Assembly (NCBI RefSeq): GCF_008807415.1
Contig: NZ_CP043626.1
Span: 3,596,001 to 3,660,000 of the forward strand
Length of the DNA: 64,000 bases
Direction: 5' to 3'
From: Pseudomonas denitrificans (nom. rej.)
Lineage (GTDB): Bacteria; Pseudomonadota; Gammaproteobacteria; Pseudomonadales; Pseudomonadaceae
Below, piece after piece: positions 1-8,063 of the stretch. A model generated the notes under the pieces. It saw nothing but the letters and a program-made list of their open reading frames with translations. It was not told the origin of the DNA and made no database searches. The number at the start of each line of letters is the position of its first letter. The first letter of the stretch is position 1. A program made the position numbers and the translations under genes.

Positions 1-400
1 TCTCGTCGGCGTAGGTATAGAGGGTGCCACGGCGCAGGCGCGAGCACAGCGAGCAGGTGGTCTTGCCCTCCGGGATTTTCTCCTTCACCACCGAGTAGGT
101 GTCCTTCTCGATGATGTGGTACTGCACGCCGACGGACTCCAGGTACGCCGGCAGCACGTGCTCGGGGAAGCCAGGCTGCTTCTGGTCCATGTTCACCGCA
201 ACGATCTCGAACTGGATCGGCGCCACCTTCTGCAGGTACAGCAGGATGTCCAGCAGGGTGTAGCTGTCCTTGCCGCCGGACAGGCAGACCATCACCTTGT
301 CGCCGTCCTCGATCATGTTGAAGTCGGTGACCGCTTCGCCAACCTGGCGGCGCAGGCGTTTCTGCAGTTTGTTCTGGTTGACCGAAAGGGTGCTGGCCAT
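1..400 (-). CDS. ttcA: tRNA 2-thiocytidine biosynthesis protein TtcA (3' part outside the window)
   Basis: This is the N-terminal ~133 residues of TtcA, the Fe-S dependent enzyme that thiolates cytidine 32 of some tRNAs. The minus strand from the ATG at 400 reads [13 protein letters not shown] and continues open to base 1. It contains the PP-loop ATP-binding motif [11 protein letters not shown] and the CSLC cysteine pair (CxxC) that helps bind the iron-sulfur cluster. Pseudomonas TtcA is about 274 residues, so roughly half is present. No strong Shine-Dalgarno is visible before the ATG. The gene is divergent from the DnaJ-related gene at 15683, and the prophage separates the two. Identity is secure from the PP-loop and CxxC pattern. 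Confidence 0.93.
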   Translation of the reverse strand, partial: MASTLSVNQNKLQKRLRRQVGEAVTDFNMIEDGDKVMVCLSGGKDSYTLLDILLYLQKVAPIQFEIVAVNMDQKQPGFPEHVLPAYLESVGVQYHIIEKDTYSVVKEKIPEGKTTCSLCSRLRRGTLYTYADE

Positions 401-443
401 GGTGCTCTGGAATCCGAAGGGCAAGACGAAAAGCCGGTCATTT

Positions 444-453
444 TACGCGCAAA
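444..453. other. Candidate attL core
   Basis: TACGCGCAAA preceded by CATTT occurs here, 44 bases upstream of the ttcA start, and again at 15625 (CATTT-C-TACGCGCAAA), 49 bases before the DnaJ-related gene. Joining the two would give a compact divergent ttcA/dnaJ-like intergenic region of about 100 bases. Ten bases shared between two regions of a few hundred bases could occur by chance, so this is a weak call. Confidence 0.35.
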
Positions 454-522
454 TCGCCAACCACGAACACCCGCCCCTTATGCCACTGATCTGCAAGGCA
501 TTTTTAGGACGACGCGGGACAA

Positions 523-540
523 GTGTCGATAGAGTGTCGA
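523..540 (+). repeat. Paired GTGTCGA direct repeat at left prophage end
   Basis: GTGTCGA occurs at 523-529 and 534-540 with 11-base spacing (GTGTCGA-TAGA-GTGTCGA). The same arrangement with the same spacing and orientation lies at 15490-15507 near the right end. Its position at both ends fits integrase or Xis arm-type binding sites, but no binding evidence exists. Confidence 0.6.
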
Positions 541-673
541 AAACTAGAAGAAGAACGAGCGAGAGCATAAGCTCACGGAGCTTGAGCATTCCGCCTATCC
601 TACCCCAGAACGGAACTGTTCTTGAGTATGCTGATACTAAAGACAAACTCCAAAACTCCAAGGAACACAAATC

Positions 674-1591
674 ATGGAAATGCAAGGAAAGCATTATCTA
701 AAAGTTGCAGCCCTGGGTCGCTACCCAGAATTGGAAATAACCAAGGACGAATACAACAGCATACTCAAAGCGAGAGCAACCCTGACTGCCGCACTAGACG
801 TGGAAGAAAAATACGACCTAGTACTCGGGAATTTTTTAGACTTAGAAAAAGACCTATTAAATCTGACCGTTGAGAAAATCATAGATCATAGGTTTGACTA
901 TAATCGCGCATACACGCTAACCAACACCCTAAACAGAAGGATTGTCAACTTCATTCTATCGGGGAAAAATTATACGGAGCTAATTGCAAGCAAAGCATCA
1001 AAATGCGCAACCAACGAAGAGGACGTAAAAGAAGCAATATCATCACTAAAAAGCAAACACTACGATCAAAATCTTGACTACCGATTAATGGAAGCTCTGA
1101 GGAATCACGTTAGTCACAGCGGGGTTGCAGTTCATCAAGTAGACAATCCAGATAAGTGGCTGATGAACGAAAGAAAAGAAGCAACCCATCTAGTATTCAA
1201 CATTGGGATCTACGCCCTTAAAGAACGACTTTCCAGCAACCCCAGCTTTAAAGCATCCGTACTGAAAGAACTACCGGAAAAAATCGATCTAAAAAAAGCA
1301 GCAAGATCTTACTTAGGAGCAATCAGCAGCATCCATGAAGAAGTTAGGAGGACAATAAAATCGGGAGTAGATGATGCAAGATCATTAATCGAAAAATACC
1401 TTAATGAATACGCAAAGATAAACAACGGAGAGTGCTTCGCCGTAGGAGCATACAGCCCTGAAATCGACTCCAGCGGTGAAAAACCTACAATATTACTTCT
1501 TAGCTGGGATGACGTTCGAATCAGCCTACAAGAGAAAAACCACTCTATCGCCAACATGGAGAAACGGCACGTCAGCAGCGCCCTCTTATGA
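674..1591 (+). CDS. HEPN-like cargo protein, first gene of a TIR module
   Basis: A 305-residue, mostly helical soluble protein with no signal peptide. Around residues 143-148 it has RNHVSH, an R-x4-H arrangement like the catalytic motif of HEPN ribonucleases, preceded by long helices. This suggests a HEPN-type RNase or sensor, but the motif alone is weak and I do not recognise the full-length family. The start is the ATG at 674. Codon use is AT-rich, unlike the phage core and host. It is followed after 86 bases by a membrane protein and a TIR protein on the same strand, so a role in phage defence or superinfection exclusion is inferred from context. It could also be an unrelated helical protein with a chance RxxxxH. 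Confidence 0.7.
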   Translation: MEMQGKHYLKVAALGRYPELEITKDEYNSILKARATLTAALDVEEKYDLVLGNFLDLEKDLLNLTVEKIIDHRFDYNRAYTLTNTLNRRIVNFILSGKNYTELIASKASKCATNEEDVKEAISSLKSKHYDQNLDYRLMEALRNHVSHSGVAVHQVDNPDKWLMNERKEATHLVFNIGIYALKERLSSNPSFKASVLKELPEKIDLKKAARSYLGAISSIHEEVRRTIKSGVDDARSLIEKYLNEYAKINNGECFAVGAYSPEIDSSGEKPTILLLSWDDVRISLQEKNHSIANMEKRHVSSALL

Positions 1592-1677
1592 ACGACCAAA
1601 TGAGCGCCACTCACGCCCTTTACGGCAAAAGCTCTGATAGCCATAATAATCCACCATAGCCATCAAAGAGATAGACA

Positions 1678-2178
1678 GTGAGCAAGATTGAAAGAGACAC
1701 CTACACTCGCTCCCTAGAAGACGAGCTTGAGTGGAAACTAATTGACCAGTTGCACGGCGCTGTCTCCCAGCTAAGTGGCTTCTGCTTTGAAACAAAGAAA
1801 TTCTGCATCACCACACTATTTGCAGTGCTCGCCTTCATAACAAAATTCACGAACGACAAACTTGACAGCTCACTCTTCATCACAGTCGCAATCATCACAG
1901 TTGTATTTTGGTTCTTAGACTCCACTAGCTACTTTTACCAAGTCAAGCTTAGAGGCAGAATGCAGGAAGCCCAAAAGAAGCTTATTGAAAACAATAAAGA
2001 ACAGCCCCCACCCACACCAGATGAAACCCCAGAGTATATAGCACCCAGCAGGGTAGACGCCCCTCTCATAAAGAGGGTAATGACCGCAGGAATCAACAAC
2101 TCCATGTGGATATACGCATTCCTGCTGATCATAAACACCATATGCTGGGAACTGTATCGCCACGGAAATCTCTCATGA
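1678..2178 (+). CDS. Three-span membrane protein coupled to TIR protein
   Basis: A 166-residue protein starting at GTG 1678. Residues about 43-58 and 67-90 form two hydrophobic spans (FCITTLFAVLAFITKF and LFITVAIITVVFWFLD), and a third lies near the C-terminus (WIYAFLLIINTICW). Between spans 2 and 3 is a polar, Pro-rich cytoplasmic-type segment containing PPPTPDETPEY. The stop codon overlaps the ATG of the next gene (ATGA at 2175-2178), so translation is probably coupled to the TIR protein. Small multi-span proteins next to TIR or nucleotide-signalling genes often act as membrane-disrupting effectors. That role is inferred here; the family was not recognised. AT-rich cargo. Confidence 0.75.
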   Translation: MSKIERDTYTRSLEDELEWKLIDQLHGAVSQLSGFCFETKKFCITTLFAVLAFITKFTNDKLDSSLFITVAIITVVFWFLDSTSYFYQVKLRGRMQEAQKKLIENNKEQPPPTPDETPEYIAPSRVDAPLIKRVMTAGINNSMWIYAFLLIINTICWELYRHGNLS

Positions 2179-2543
2179 GAGTTTTCGTCAGCTACACCCA
2201 AAGAGACGGACTAGTAACAAGAGAGAAGCTCGAGCTACTAAACAGTCATCTCAAAACCTCATGTACGCCTTTCATCCATTTGATACATGGAGAAAAAGCC
2301 AAATACCAACAAGCAAACGTAATATTAAATATCATAAAATCAAAAGCGGTACTATTAGTTAAATCACCAGAAACCACTTCCTCCCCCTGGGTCAAGCTTG
2401 AACTATCAATTGCAAAAAAATTATCTATACCAATATTAGAAATAAGCATAGAAGACATAGACAACAAGGACAAAATACAAAAATCCCTGTTAAGCACGCA
2501 GCAAATGAAGATTAAACCTACAAACAGCCTGAAAGCGGGTTAA
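2175..2543 (+). CDS. TIR-domain protein (ThsB/TIR-like)
   Basis: A 122-residue single-domain protein starting at the ATG inside the ATGA overlap. The N-terminus MRVFVSYTQRDG is a typical TIR first strand and box 1. A central strand ends in KAVLLVKSPETTSSPWVKLE, where W72-x3-E76 matches the conserved TIR segment holding the catalytic-type glutamate, followed by the strand IPILEISIED. TIR proteins of this size either cleave NAD+ or make cyclic ADP-ribose-type signals in bacterial defence; which applies here is unknown. The last 26 bases overlap the convergent 3' end of the integrase gene, which suggests the module was pasted against the integrase. TIR assignment is fairly sure, function inferred. 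Confidence 0.82.
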   Translation: MRVFVSYTQRDGLVTREKLELLNSHLKTSCTPFIHLIHGEKAKYQQANVILNIIKSKAVLLVKSPETTSSPWVKLELSIAKKLSIPILEISIEDIDNKDKIQKSLLSTQQMKIKPTNSLKAG

Positions 2544-3507
2544 GGCGAACGGCATCTTGCAGATATTCGGGAGAAAGGTGCGCATACCGCATCGTCATGT
2601 TTAACGACGTGTGCCCAAGAATCTCCTTAAGCGCCAGGATGTTTCCGCCATTCATCATGAAGTGCGACGCGAAGGTGTGGCGCAGGACGTGGGTGCACTG
2701 ACCACGCGGCAGCTCGATGTTGCAGCGCTTCACCATGCGGGCGAATGCCTCCCGGCAGAACGGGAATCTATCCTTCTTGGTGAAGTAGGCCTCAAGGCGA
2801 TCTTGCAGCGCCTGGGAGATAGGCACCGAGCGGACACGCTTGGACTTGGTATTGGCGAACACCACACAGCCGGCACGAACCATTGGCCAGGTCAGACGCT
2901 GGGCCTCGGACCATCGCGCTCCCGTCGCCAGGCAGATCTCCGATATCAGCGCCAAGTGTGGGAACGTCGAGTAGTCCCGCAGTGCAGACACCAGGGTCGC
3001 GACCTGAGCTTTCGACAGGAACGACACCACCTCCTGCTGAGGCTTGAGAGGCTTCAATGTGTCCAAGGGATTGCCGTAGTCGATGTCACCCAGTCGACGT
3101 AGCTCGGTATAGATGGACTTGAGGTAGGAGTACCGCACGTTGATCGAGCGCGGGAGCGCCCCCTCCTCCAACTCCACCTTACGCAGTGCCACCAAGTCAG
3201 AGACGGTGAATGTCTGCGCGATGGGATTCCCCAGCTTCGCAGCGATGAACAGCAGCATGTTCCTGCGACGTCGCCCACTGGTGATCGCATGTCCGTGCAG
3301 CTCATACCAACGCTCTATGAGCTGAGATAGGCGACGAGCGTCCTTCGGCCTGGGATTCCACTCCGGCGTCACTGCCAGCTTCGCGCGCACTGAAGCTTCG
3401 AAACGTTGAGCCTCGCCCTTGGTTTTGAACCGCTTGCGGAAGCGCTTTCCCTTGATGGGTTCGACGTCGACGAACCAGCGACCATCCTCTAGCTTGGTGA
3501 TCGCCAT
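2518..3507 (-). CDS. Phage tyrosine integrase
   Basis: A 329-residue site-specific tyrosine recombinase that would integrate and, with the Xis-like protein, excise the prophage. The N-terminal ~60 residues resemble an arm-binding domain (KGKRFRKRFKTKGEAQRFE), followed by a core-binding SAM-like domain. The catalytic residues are visible in order: R198 in TGARWSEA, H273-x2-R276 in HVLRHTFASHF, H299 in LGHTSLN and Y308 in MRYAHLSPEY. The ATG overlaps the stop of rep by one base (TAATG), so the two are likely co-translated, as in Pf phages where int follows rep. Full length and intact. Confidence 0.95.
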   Translation of the reverse strand: MAITKLEDGRWFVDVEPIKGKRFRKRFKTKGEAQRFEASVRAKLAVTPEWNPRPKDARRLSQLIERWYELHGHAITSGRRRRNMLLFIAAKLGNPIAQTFTVSDLVALRKVELEEGALPRSINVRYSYLKSIYTELRRLGDIDYGNPLDTLKPLKPQQEVVSFLSKAQVATLVSALRDYSTFPHLALISEICLATGARWSEAQRLTWPMVRAGCVVFANTKSKRVRSVPISQALQDRLEAYFTKKDRFPFCREAFARMVKRCNIELPRGQCTHVLRHTFASHFMMNGGNILALKEILGHTSLNMTMRYAHLSPEYLQDAVRLNPLSGCL

Positions 3508-4802
3508 TAGATCGCGTACCCCCGCTTCAAGTACCGATCATTGATGAGCCCGATGACGTGTCTTTCGAGGTCGCGAGTGCTGTAGCCCTTGGCGGTGTAG
3601 TGATCTTCGATCACGTGCCAGAAGGGAAGCGTTCTCCCGACCTCAAGGGCTTTTTTTGGTGGTACGCGCTCCCGTGCAATCAAACTGGCGAACTGGCCCA
3701 GGAACATCTCGCAGTTCTTGCCGGAGAAGCCCTGAGCCGTCTTGTAGTAGCGGCGGTACTCGGTGCGATCAATGAGCGGATCGGCTTCTACCTGCACCTG
3801 GGTATCCAGAGTGATGAGCGACCAGAACGGATTGAACTCCTTCGGGCTGTCCAACAGCCGGAAGCTCTCACAGGCGTAGCCCCACAAGCCTTGCAGATGC
3901 GGGCACAGCCCCGCGTAAGTGCGGCAGCCGATCACCTCGCCCGAGGTCATCGTGGATCCTTCGGAGAACTGCTGCACCACCGAATGGTGGAAGCGAAATT
4001 CGATACGCCACACCGTTTCCAGAGGGTTGTAAGCAGGGTCACCATCGCCAAAGGGATCACCGTTGAGGGAAGCCCAGACGTTTTCCCAGTAGTCGAGCTT
4101 GTCGGTTGCCCGGGCTTGGAGCGTCTTGTTGTAGATGCTCAGTTGCAGGCCGCTGGCCGAGCCGAACATGTACGTCTCACCGCGACCGTAGACCGAAGCG
4201 TTGCCATCGAACTCGATACGCTCGATGCCGCTGATTTGGCGAACACGCCGGGACCGGCAATGCATGCGATCCACCAAGTCAGACGGAGGCGTCCAACCCT
4301 GTACATCAAGCGCAAGATGCACCGCGCATTGATTGGTTTCGCAGGCTGAGAGCACGCCTGCGGCCAAGTCATCGAGCACGCCTTGCAGGATCGCTGGATC
4401 AGCGCCATCCAGGGCATGTGGCGACACCTCGATCTTAAGGTGTGGGCCGATGTTCTCCAGCTTAACGTTATGGTTCTTGATCAGCAGGATCAGACCCATA
4501 TCGGCATTCTGTAGCCGGTACTGGTAGCCGGAGTCGCGACCGATGCGCCCCTTGGCCCACTGGTAGCCGGCGAACTCCACGGTGTCTTCCGGCTCATCGA
4601 AGATCGCCATGACCTCGGGCCGAATCAGGCCGTTGTACAACTGCCGGACCGTATCCACGCCGCAGCGCAGCAGACGCACACCGGAAAGATCGGTGAACTC
4701 CCCTGCCCTACTGCTGAAAAAGATGCGCCCTTGGGGCGACTCGAAGAACTGCCCATCTTCCTGAAGTGTCGCGCGTATCTGATGTTCTGCTGCCTTAGTC
4801 AT
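3507..4802 (-). CDS. Inovirus replication initiation protein (Rep)
   Basis: A 431-residue protein in the position and of the size of the Pf1/Pf4 replication initiator, between Zot and integrase. It is predicted to nick double-stranded replicative-form DNA and start rolling-circle replication. The C-terminal half has a Tyr-rich segment (TEYRRYYKTAQG) that could hold the nicking tyrosine, followed by a helical region ending in DRYLKRGYAI. The classic HUH metal motif is not obvious by eye. The start is the ATG at 4802. Its upstream region holds two phased CTATCCA repeats (4812-4828), and on the gene's own strand their GGATAGG lies close to where a ribosome site would be. Identity rests on context and overall resemblance. 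Confidence 0.85.
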   Translation of the reverse strand: MTKAAEHQIRATLQEDGQFFESPQGRIFFSSRAGEFTDLSGVRLLRCGVDTVRQLYNGLIRPEVMAIFDEPEDTVEFAGYQWAKGRIGRDSGYQYRLQNADMGLILLIKNHNVKLENIGPHLKIEVSPHALDGADPAILQGVLDDLAAGVLSACETNQCAVHLALDVQGWTPPSDLVDRMHCRSRRVRQISGIERIEFDGNASVYGRGETYMFGSASGLQLSIYNKTLQARATDKLDYWENVWASLNGDPFGDGDPAYNPLETVWRIEFRFHHSVVQQFSEGSTMTSGEVIGCRTYAGLCPHLQGLWGYACESFRLLDSPKEFNPFWSLITLDTQVQVEADPLIDRTEYRRYYKTAQGFSGKNCEMFLGQFASLIARERVPPKKALEVGRTLPFWHVIEDHYTAKGYSTRDLERHVIGLINDRYLKRGYAI

Positions 4803-4811
4803 GATTCAAAC

Positions 4812-4828
4812 CTATCCAATGCTATCCA
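4812..4828 (+). repeat. CTATCCA iteron pair upstream of rep
   Basis: CTATCCA at 4812-4818 and 4822-4828, spaced exactly 10 bases, just upstream of the rep ATG; a weaker TTATCCG follows at 4842. Inverted repeats of the GGCCG/CGGCC type lie at about 4866-4882. The same repeat recurs at 9400-9416 and 15523-15600. One-turn spacing suggests a protein bound on one DNA face. Confidence 0.65.
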
Positions 4829-4928
4829 ATGAGTAACTGGGTTATCCGACGTGTTACAGGGTCGTCGGCCGCGCCTTCGGCCTACCGCTCGTGCCTTGCG
4901 CTCCCGGCCGGCGGCGCGGCTCGCCGAC

Positions 4929-5039
4929 TCAAAACGGGAACGCCGCCACCGGCTGCACCACCTGCAAGGCGGTGAGAAATCCGAGCGCATACGCGAGTGC
5001 GAGCAGCCCGAGGGCGTTGATTAGGCCGTGCAGGGTCAT
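4929..5039 (-). CDS. 36-residue hydrophobic peptide coupled to Zot
   Basis: A short ORF of 36 codons starting [20 protein letters not shown] and ending in AAFPF. It is almost entirely a single membrane span. Its ATG overlaps the zot stop as ATGA (5036-5039), a strong sign of coupled translation in an operon where other overlaps of this kind occur. Filamentous phages use tiny membrane proteins as minor coat parts (pVII, pIX) or as partners of the pI assembly ATPase (pXI), so a role in assembly is plausible. No homologue is recognised. The 126 bases between its stop and rep carry inverted repeats and the CTATCCA pair. Confidence 0.6.
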   Translation of the reverse strand: MTLHGLINALGLLALAYALGFLTALQVVQPVAAFPF

Positions 5040-6331
5040 TGGGTCCTCCAGGGGCGTGCGGGGTATTCAGAATCGGGGACGATGGTGAGCGTTGGCCCAG
5101 TGGGCGCTGCTGGGGCGGCTACGAGTTCTACGGGGGGAGTTGCGAGTGGCTGCGCCGGCCTGGGGATGGCTCCCGCGCACACGATGGTTTCGTGGTAGCT
5201 CTGGTAGAACAGCTCGGCGACGCACTCGGAGCGGGGCCGCACGCGGTAGCCCGACTCGCTCAGCTGCTGCGAATTGAGCATCAGCCTCCGGCCTTCACTG
5301 TCGGTGATGGCGAACATGTAGAGCGTGCCTTTCTTGCCGAACTGCTCGCCCTGTTTGTCGCCCTTCACCACGCCGACCACGACGATTTGCCGGCCGGCGA
5401 AGGGATGCTCAGCTAGTGGAAGAGTCGAAACACCTGGTTGGCCAAAAACAGCACCAGCAGGAAGAGTGCTATGCGCAGCAGCAGGCGCTGGAGCAGGTAC
5501 AGCAGCCCCTTGAGGATGAGGCGCGCTAGCTTGCTGAGAGTGGGCAGGATCAGGGCTTTGCTGAGCACCACCACCGACGACCTTGAGAGGTCCCATATAG
5601 CTGACAAAGCCAATAGTGCCGGCCAGCAGTGCCAGTAGAAGAACCAACTTAGGCGACCGGAAGAGACTCTTGCCGGCTTTGGTGTCCTGGGTCTTTCCGG
5701 TGGCGGTGGACTGGTAGAGACGGAAGGTCTGCTTTCGGATTCGCTTGTATTCGACGATGGTGCCGTCAGCGGGTGGTCGGTTGAGCTGGGCGTCATGCTG
5801 GGCCTCCTTGTACCGGCCGGGGATACCGATCACTGCGAGGTTGGAGTGCTTGTAGGCCATCTCGCAGGTCATGCGGATGTCGTCGCGGATGTAGCTGATG
5901 TTGGGCGTCGTAAGGACGATGTCCCAGTTGAAGTGACGGTGCCGGGTCCAGGCATCCAGCCAGCCCATGGGCCGATCCGCTTCATGCGCCGCCTCGGGAC
6001 CGCCGGGGAAATCGAACTTCTCCAGATCGCGTTCGCGCCAGGACTTGGGGAACAGCAGCTGGGTTTCGTCGAAGATCAGGAACGCGCCCCGCGGTGCCCA
6101 CTGAAACCACGTGCGCATCTTTTCGAGGTCGGCCAGCGACTCCAGATCGAGGTTGATGATCTGCGCCGTGTTGGGCAGATCAGGGAACACCGTATATGCG
6201 CGCTCCAGGGTGAAGCCGCGCACGTTGGTGATGATGACGCGGCCTTCCTTGAGCGCGGGGACGGCATCGTCTTGAATCGCGCCAGAGGTTTTGTACGAGC
6301 CATTGGGGCCGTGGTGAATCTTGATCGACAT
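5036..6331 (-). CDS. zot: Zot-like assembly ATPase (pI)
   Basis: A 431-residue inovirus morphogenesis protein that powers extrusion of the virion through the envelope. It has an N-terminal P-loop NTPase domain with Walker A GPNGSYKT at residues 8-15 and a Walker B-like strand AFLIFDE at 83-89. A single membrane span follows at about 228-247 ([17 protein letters not shown]), then a periplasmic tail rich in Pro, Ala and Gln. This topology, cytoplasmic ATPase then span then periplasmic domain, is that of the Zot/pI family. The start ATG at 6331 has a strong GGGAGGTGA site that overlaps the end of the pVI gene. The 3' end overlaps the 36-codon ORF. Confidence 0.95.
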   Translation of the reverse strand: MSIKIHHGPNGSYKTSGAIQDDAVPALKEGRVIITNVRGFTLERAYTVFPDLPNTAQIINLDLESLADLEKMRTWFQWAPRGAFLIFDETQLLFPKSWRERDLEKFDFPGGPEAAHEADRPMGWLDAWTRHRHFNWDIVLTTPNISYIRDDIRMTCEMAYKHSNLAVIGIPGRYKEAQHDAQLNRPPADGTIVEYKRIRKQTFRLYQSTATGKTQDTKAGKSLFRSPKLVLLLALLAGTIGFVSYMGPLKVVGGGAQQSPDPAHSQQASAPHPQGAAVPAPAPAAAHSTLPAGAVFGQPGVSTLPLAEHPFAGRQIVVVGVVKGDKQGEQFGKKGTLYMFAITDSEGRRLMLNSQQLSESGYRVRPRSECVAELFYQSYHETIVCAGAIPRPAQPLATPPVELVAAPAAPTGPTLTIVPDSEYPARPWRTQ

Positions 6332-6338
6332 GATTCAC

Positions 6339-6695
6339 TCACCTCCCTATGAACGGCACGAAGCGCATGCAGAAGCGCGTGGCCAGGGCGGAGAACATGA
6401 TGTTGAGTGCCTGCGGTACACCGAGGAATTGCAGCGCCGCAGCGAGGGGGCCGGGGAGCGTGGCATACATGGAGCGGACCATGTTGGAGACGCCGAGGCT
6501 GTCGATCAGCTCGCGGGCGACGGTGTAGCTGACATCGAGCAGAAACAGGAAGCCCTGGAGCGCGCTGTACATCGCCCACTTGGTGGCGACGACGAAGCCA
6601 TCCTTGATGAAGTCGTAGATTCCCTGGGTCATGAAGTCCCAGATCCACTGGAAGAACAGGATGATCTGGTCGAAGAAACTGGACAGCCATTCCAT
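6339..6695 (-). CDS. Minor coat protein pVI (DUF2523-type)
   Basis: A 118-residue, strongly hydrophobic protein with three or four possible membrane spans (for example IILFFQWIWDFM and YSALQGFLFLLDVSY). It lies between the adsorption protein and Zot, exactly where pVI sits in Pf phages (PA0725 position in Pf4). pVI caps the virion end that carries pIII and is held in the inner membrane before assembly. The ATG at 6695 follows AAGGAG at good spacing and lies four bases after the coaA stop, so the genes are an operon. The length fits the family. Confidence 0.88.
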   Translation of the reverse strand: MEWLSSFFDQIILFFQWIWDFMTQGIYDFIKDGFVVATKWAMYSALQGFLFLLDVSYTVARELIDSLGVSNMVRSMYATLPGPLAAALQFLGVPQALNIMFSALATRFCMRFVPFIGR

Positions 6696-6699
6696 GAGG

Positions 6700-7923
6700 T
6701 CACTCCTTCAAAATGGCGAACGCAGCCAGCACCGATGCCATGAACATCAGCGCGTAGCGCAGGTAGGAGAGCTTTTCTTCGTAAGCGGTGAAGCAGAGGG
6801 TTACGGGCTTCTTCCACACCGTGAAGGTGTCGCAAGGGAGCTTGCCGCCGCCCTCGCCGAGGTTGAGGTCGAACACGCCCTTGAGCTGGTCAGCGTTCTC
6901 TTTGATCTTGTCGCGGAACTGCTCTTTGGCTTCTTCGACCTTGGCGTCCCACTCGGCCAGGGCGTCATCCCAGCTGCCCTGTTTGGGCTGCTCCAGGGAT
7001 TCGCTCGGGCCGTCACCTCCATCGGTGCCGTTATCACTGCCGCCACCGGAATTGCCGTCGCCGTCGCTACCACCATCGCCGCCGCCCGTGCCGGGGTTGG
7101 ATCCACCATCGCTGCCGCCTCCCGTGTTGCCGCCGTTGTTGCCGCCACCTGAACCGCTGCCGCTGTTATTGTTTTCAGCGGGGCCACCGGGCGTGGCGAC
7201 ACACGTGGTGCCAGACCATGAGTAACCGGGGAAGCATTTGTCTTCAGGGTCGACGTCGGGCGGGGTCTGCTGAGCGTTGGTGCAGCCAACCGTGCCGTTG
7301 ACGGTCTTCACGCAATCGAACTTCTTCGCGAGTTCGTCGAGGTAGTCCTGCAGCTGCTGGTCCGGGTTATCCGGGTTGTCGCTCATGTCATCGTTGCCGG
7401 ACGGCGACATGTCGAATTCACACTGAGTGCTGGTGCAGTTTTTCGGCTCGCCGGGTTCGTAGATGCACTGCTCTTTTACCTCGGGGTCCACCGAGATAAC
7501 GGCTTGGCCGTCGACGAAGGAGAACTGCACGATCTGGGTGTAGGGATCTCGGGTCTTGCACTCAGCATCGGTGGGTTTGGTGACCTCACACTCGCCTGTT
7601 TGTGTGTTGTACGCCTTGCCTGCCGCGCAACCATCCCCGAGGCGCGAGGCACTGAGTACGGCACCGATGTTGGTCCACGACGAAGAATTTGGCGCACGGT
7701 TGCGGAAAGTAAATCGGAGGTCCGTTTCGCTCATCCACTTTGTACTCGTGACCTCATACGCCCAACCGCCCCAATGGCCCGCCATGGCTGCATCGAAGGC
7801 GGCACGCGGGCTGTCGCCCTGATATCGCTCAGTCGCGGAAAACTGAATGAACCAGTAGTAATCCTGTGCAGAAGCTTGTCCCGCCAGGAGGAGCGCAACG
7901 ACTAGCAGACATGCTCTGATCAT
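6700..7923 (-). CDS. coaA: Adsorption protein pIII (CoaA)
   Basis: A 407-residue minor coat protein that binds the host receptor (type IV pili for Pf phages) and releases the virion. The chosen start is the ATG at 7923, giving a clean signal peptide MIRACLLVVALLLAGQASA followed by QD, with GGGGA upstream; an ORF extension to 8049 lacks a signal peptide. Cys-rich N-terminal domains (C..KAYNTQTGEC and similar) precede a Gly/Ser/Asp/Asn-rich linker at roughly residues 243-304, the flexible spacer of pIII. The C-terminus is a membrane anchor (YALMFMASVLAAFAILKE). It is separated from coaB by a terminator, so it is expressed at a lower level than the major coat. Confidence 0.92.
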   Translation of the reverse strand: MIRACLLVVALLLAGQASAQDYYWFIQFSATERYQGDSPRAAFDAAMAGHWGGWAYEVTSTKWMSETDLRFTFRNRAPNSSSWTNIGAVLSASRLGDGCAAGKAYNTQTGECEVTKPTDAECKTRDPYTQIVQFSFVDGQAVISVDPEVKEQCIYEPGEPKNCTSTQCEFDMSPSGNDDMSDNPDNPDQQLQDYLDELAKKFDCVKTVNGTVGCTNAQQTPPDVDPEDKCFPGYSWSGTTCVATPGGPAENNNSGSGSGGGNNGGNTGGGSDGGSNPGTGGGDGGSDGDGNSGGGSDNGTDGGDGPSESLEQPKQGSWDDALAEWDAKVEEAKEQFRDKIKENADQLKGVFDLNLGEGGGKLPCDTFTVWKKPVTLCFTAYEEKLSYLRYALMFMASVLAAFAILKE

Positions 7924-7935
7924 GATGTCCCCAGG

Positions 7936-7961
7936 CAAAAAGAACCCCGCCGAAGCGGGGT
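7936..7961 (-). terminator. Terminator between coaB and coaA
   Basis: A perfect stem ACCCCGC/GCGGGGT with a 4-base loop (7944-7961) is followed on the minus strand by TTCTTTTT. It lies downstream of coaB and just upstream of the coaA ribosome site, the place where filamentous phages put the central terminator that makes the major coat gene far more abundant than downstream genes. Confidence 0.88.
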
Positions 7962-7985
7962 CCAGGTTCGGCCACATGAGTGGGG

Positions 7986-8063
7986 TTAGAAGAATTCGCC
8001 GCAGCGGTACCCGGTGATGAAGGCGCCGGCGAAGAACGCCCCCAACCACACCGACCAGAGCAC
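7986..8063 (-). CDS. Putative 25-residue membrane peptide after coaB
   Basis: A GTG codon begins immediately after the coaB TAA and opens a 25-codon frame that reads MLWSVWLGAFFAGAFITGYR and then CGEFF. It is hydrophobic with aromatic ends, like the tiny pVII/pIX tip proteins of inoviruses. It lies upstream of the central terminator, so it would be on the abundant coaB transcript and could be translated by termination-reinitiation. No separate Shine-Dalgarno is seen beyond the coaB 3' end, and no homologue is known to me. It could be a chance frame. Confidence 0.45.
   Translation of the reverse strand: MLWSVWLGAFFAGAFITGYRCGEFF

Noticed and set aside
116..532. Plus-strand frame over ttcA
   Set aside because: Antisense to the PP-loop and CxxC motifs of ttcA.
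4799..4990. 63-codon Arg-rich frame between rep and zot
   Set aside because: Arg/Ser/Cys-rich shadow; the hydrophobic 36-codon ORF in another frame with the ATGA overlap is better supported.
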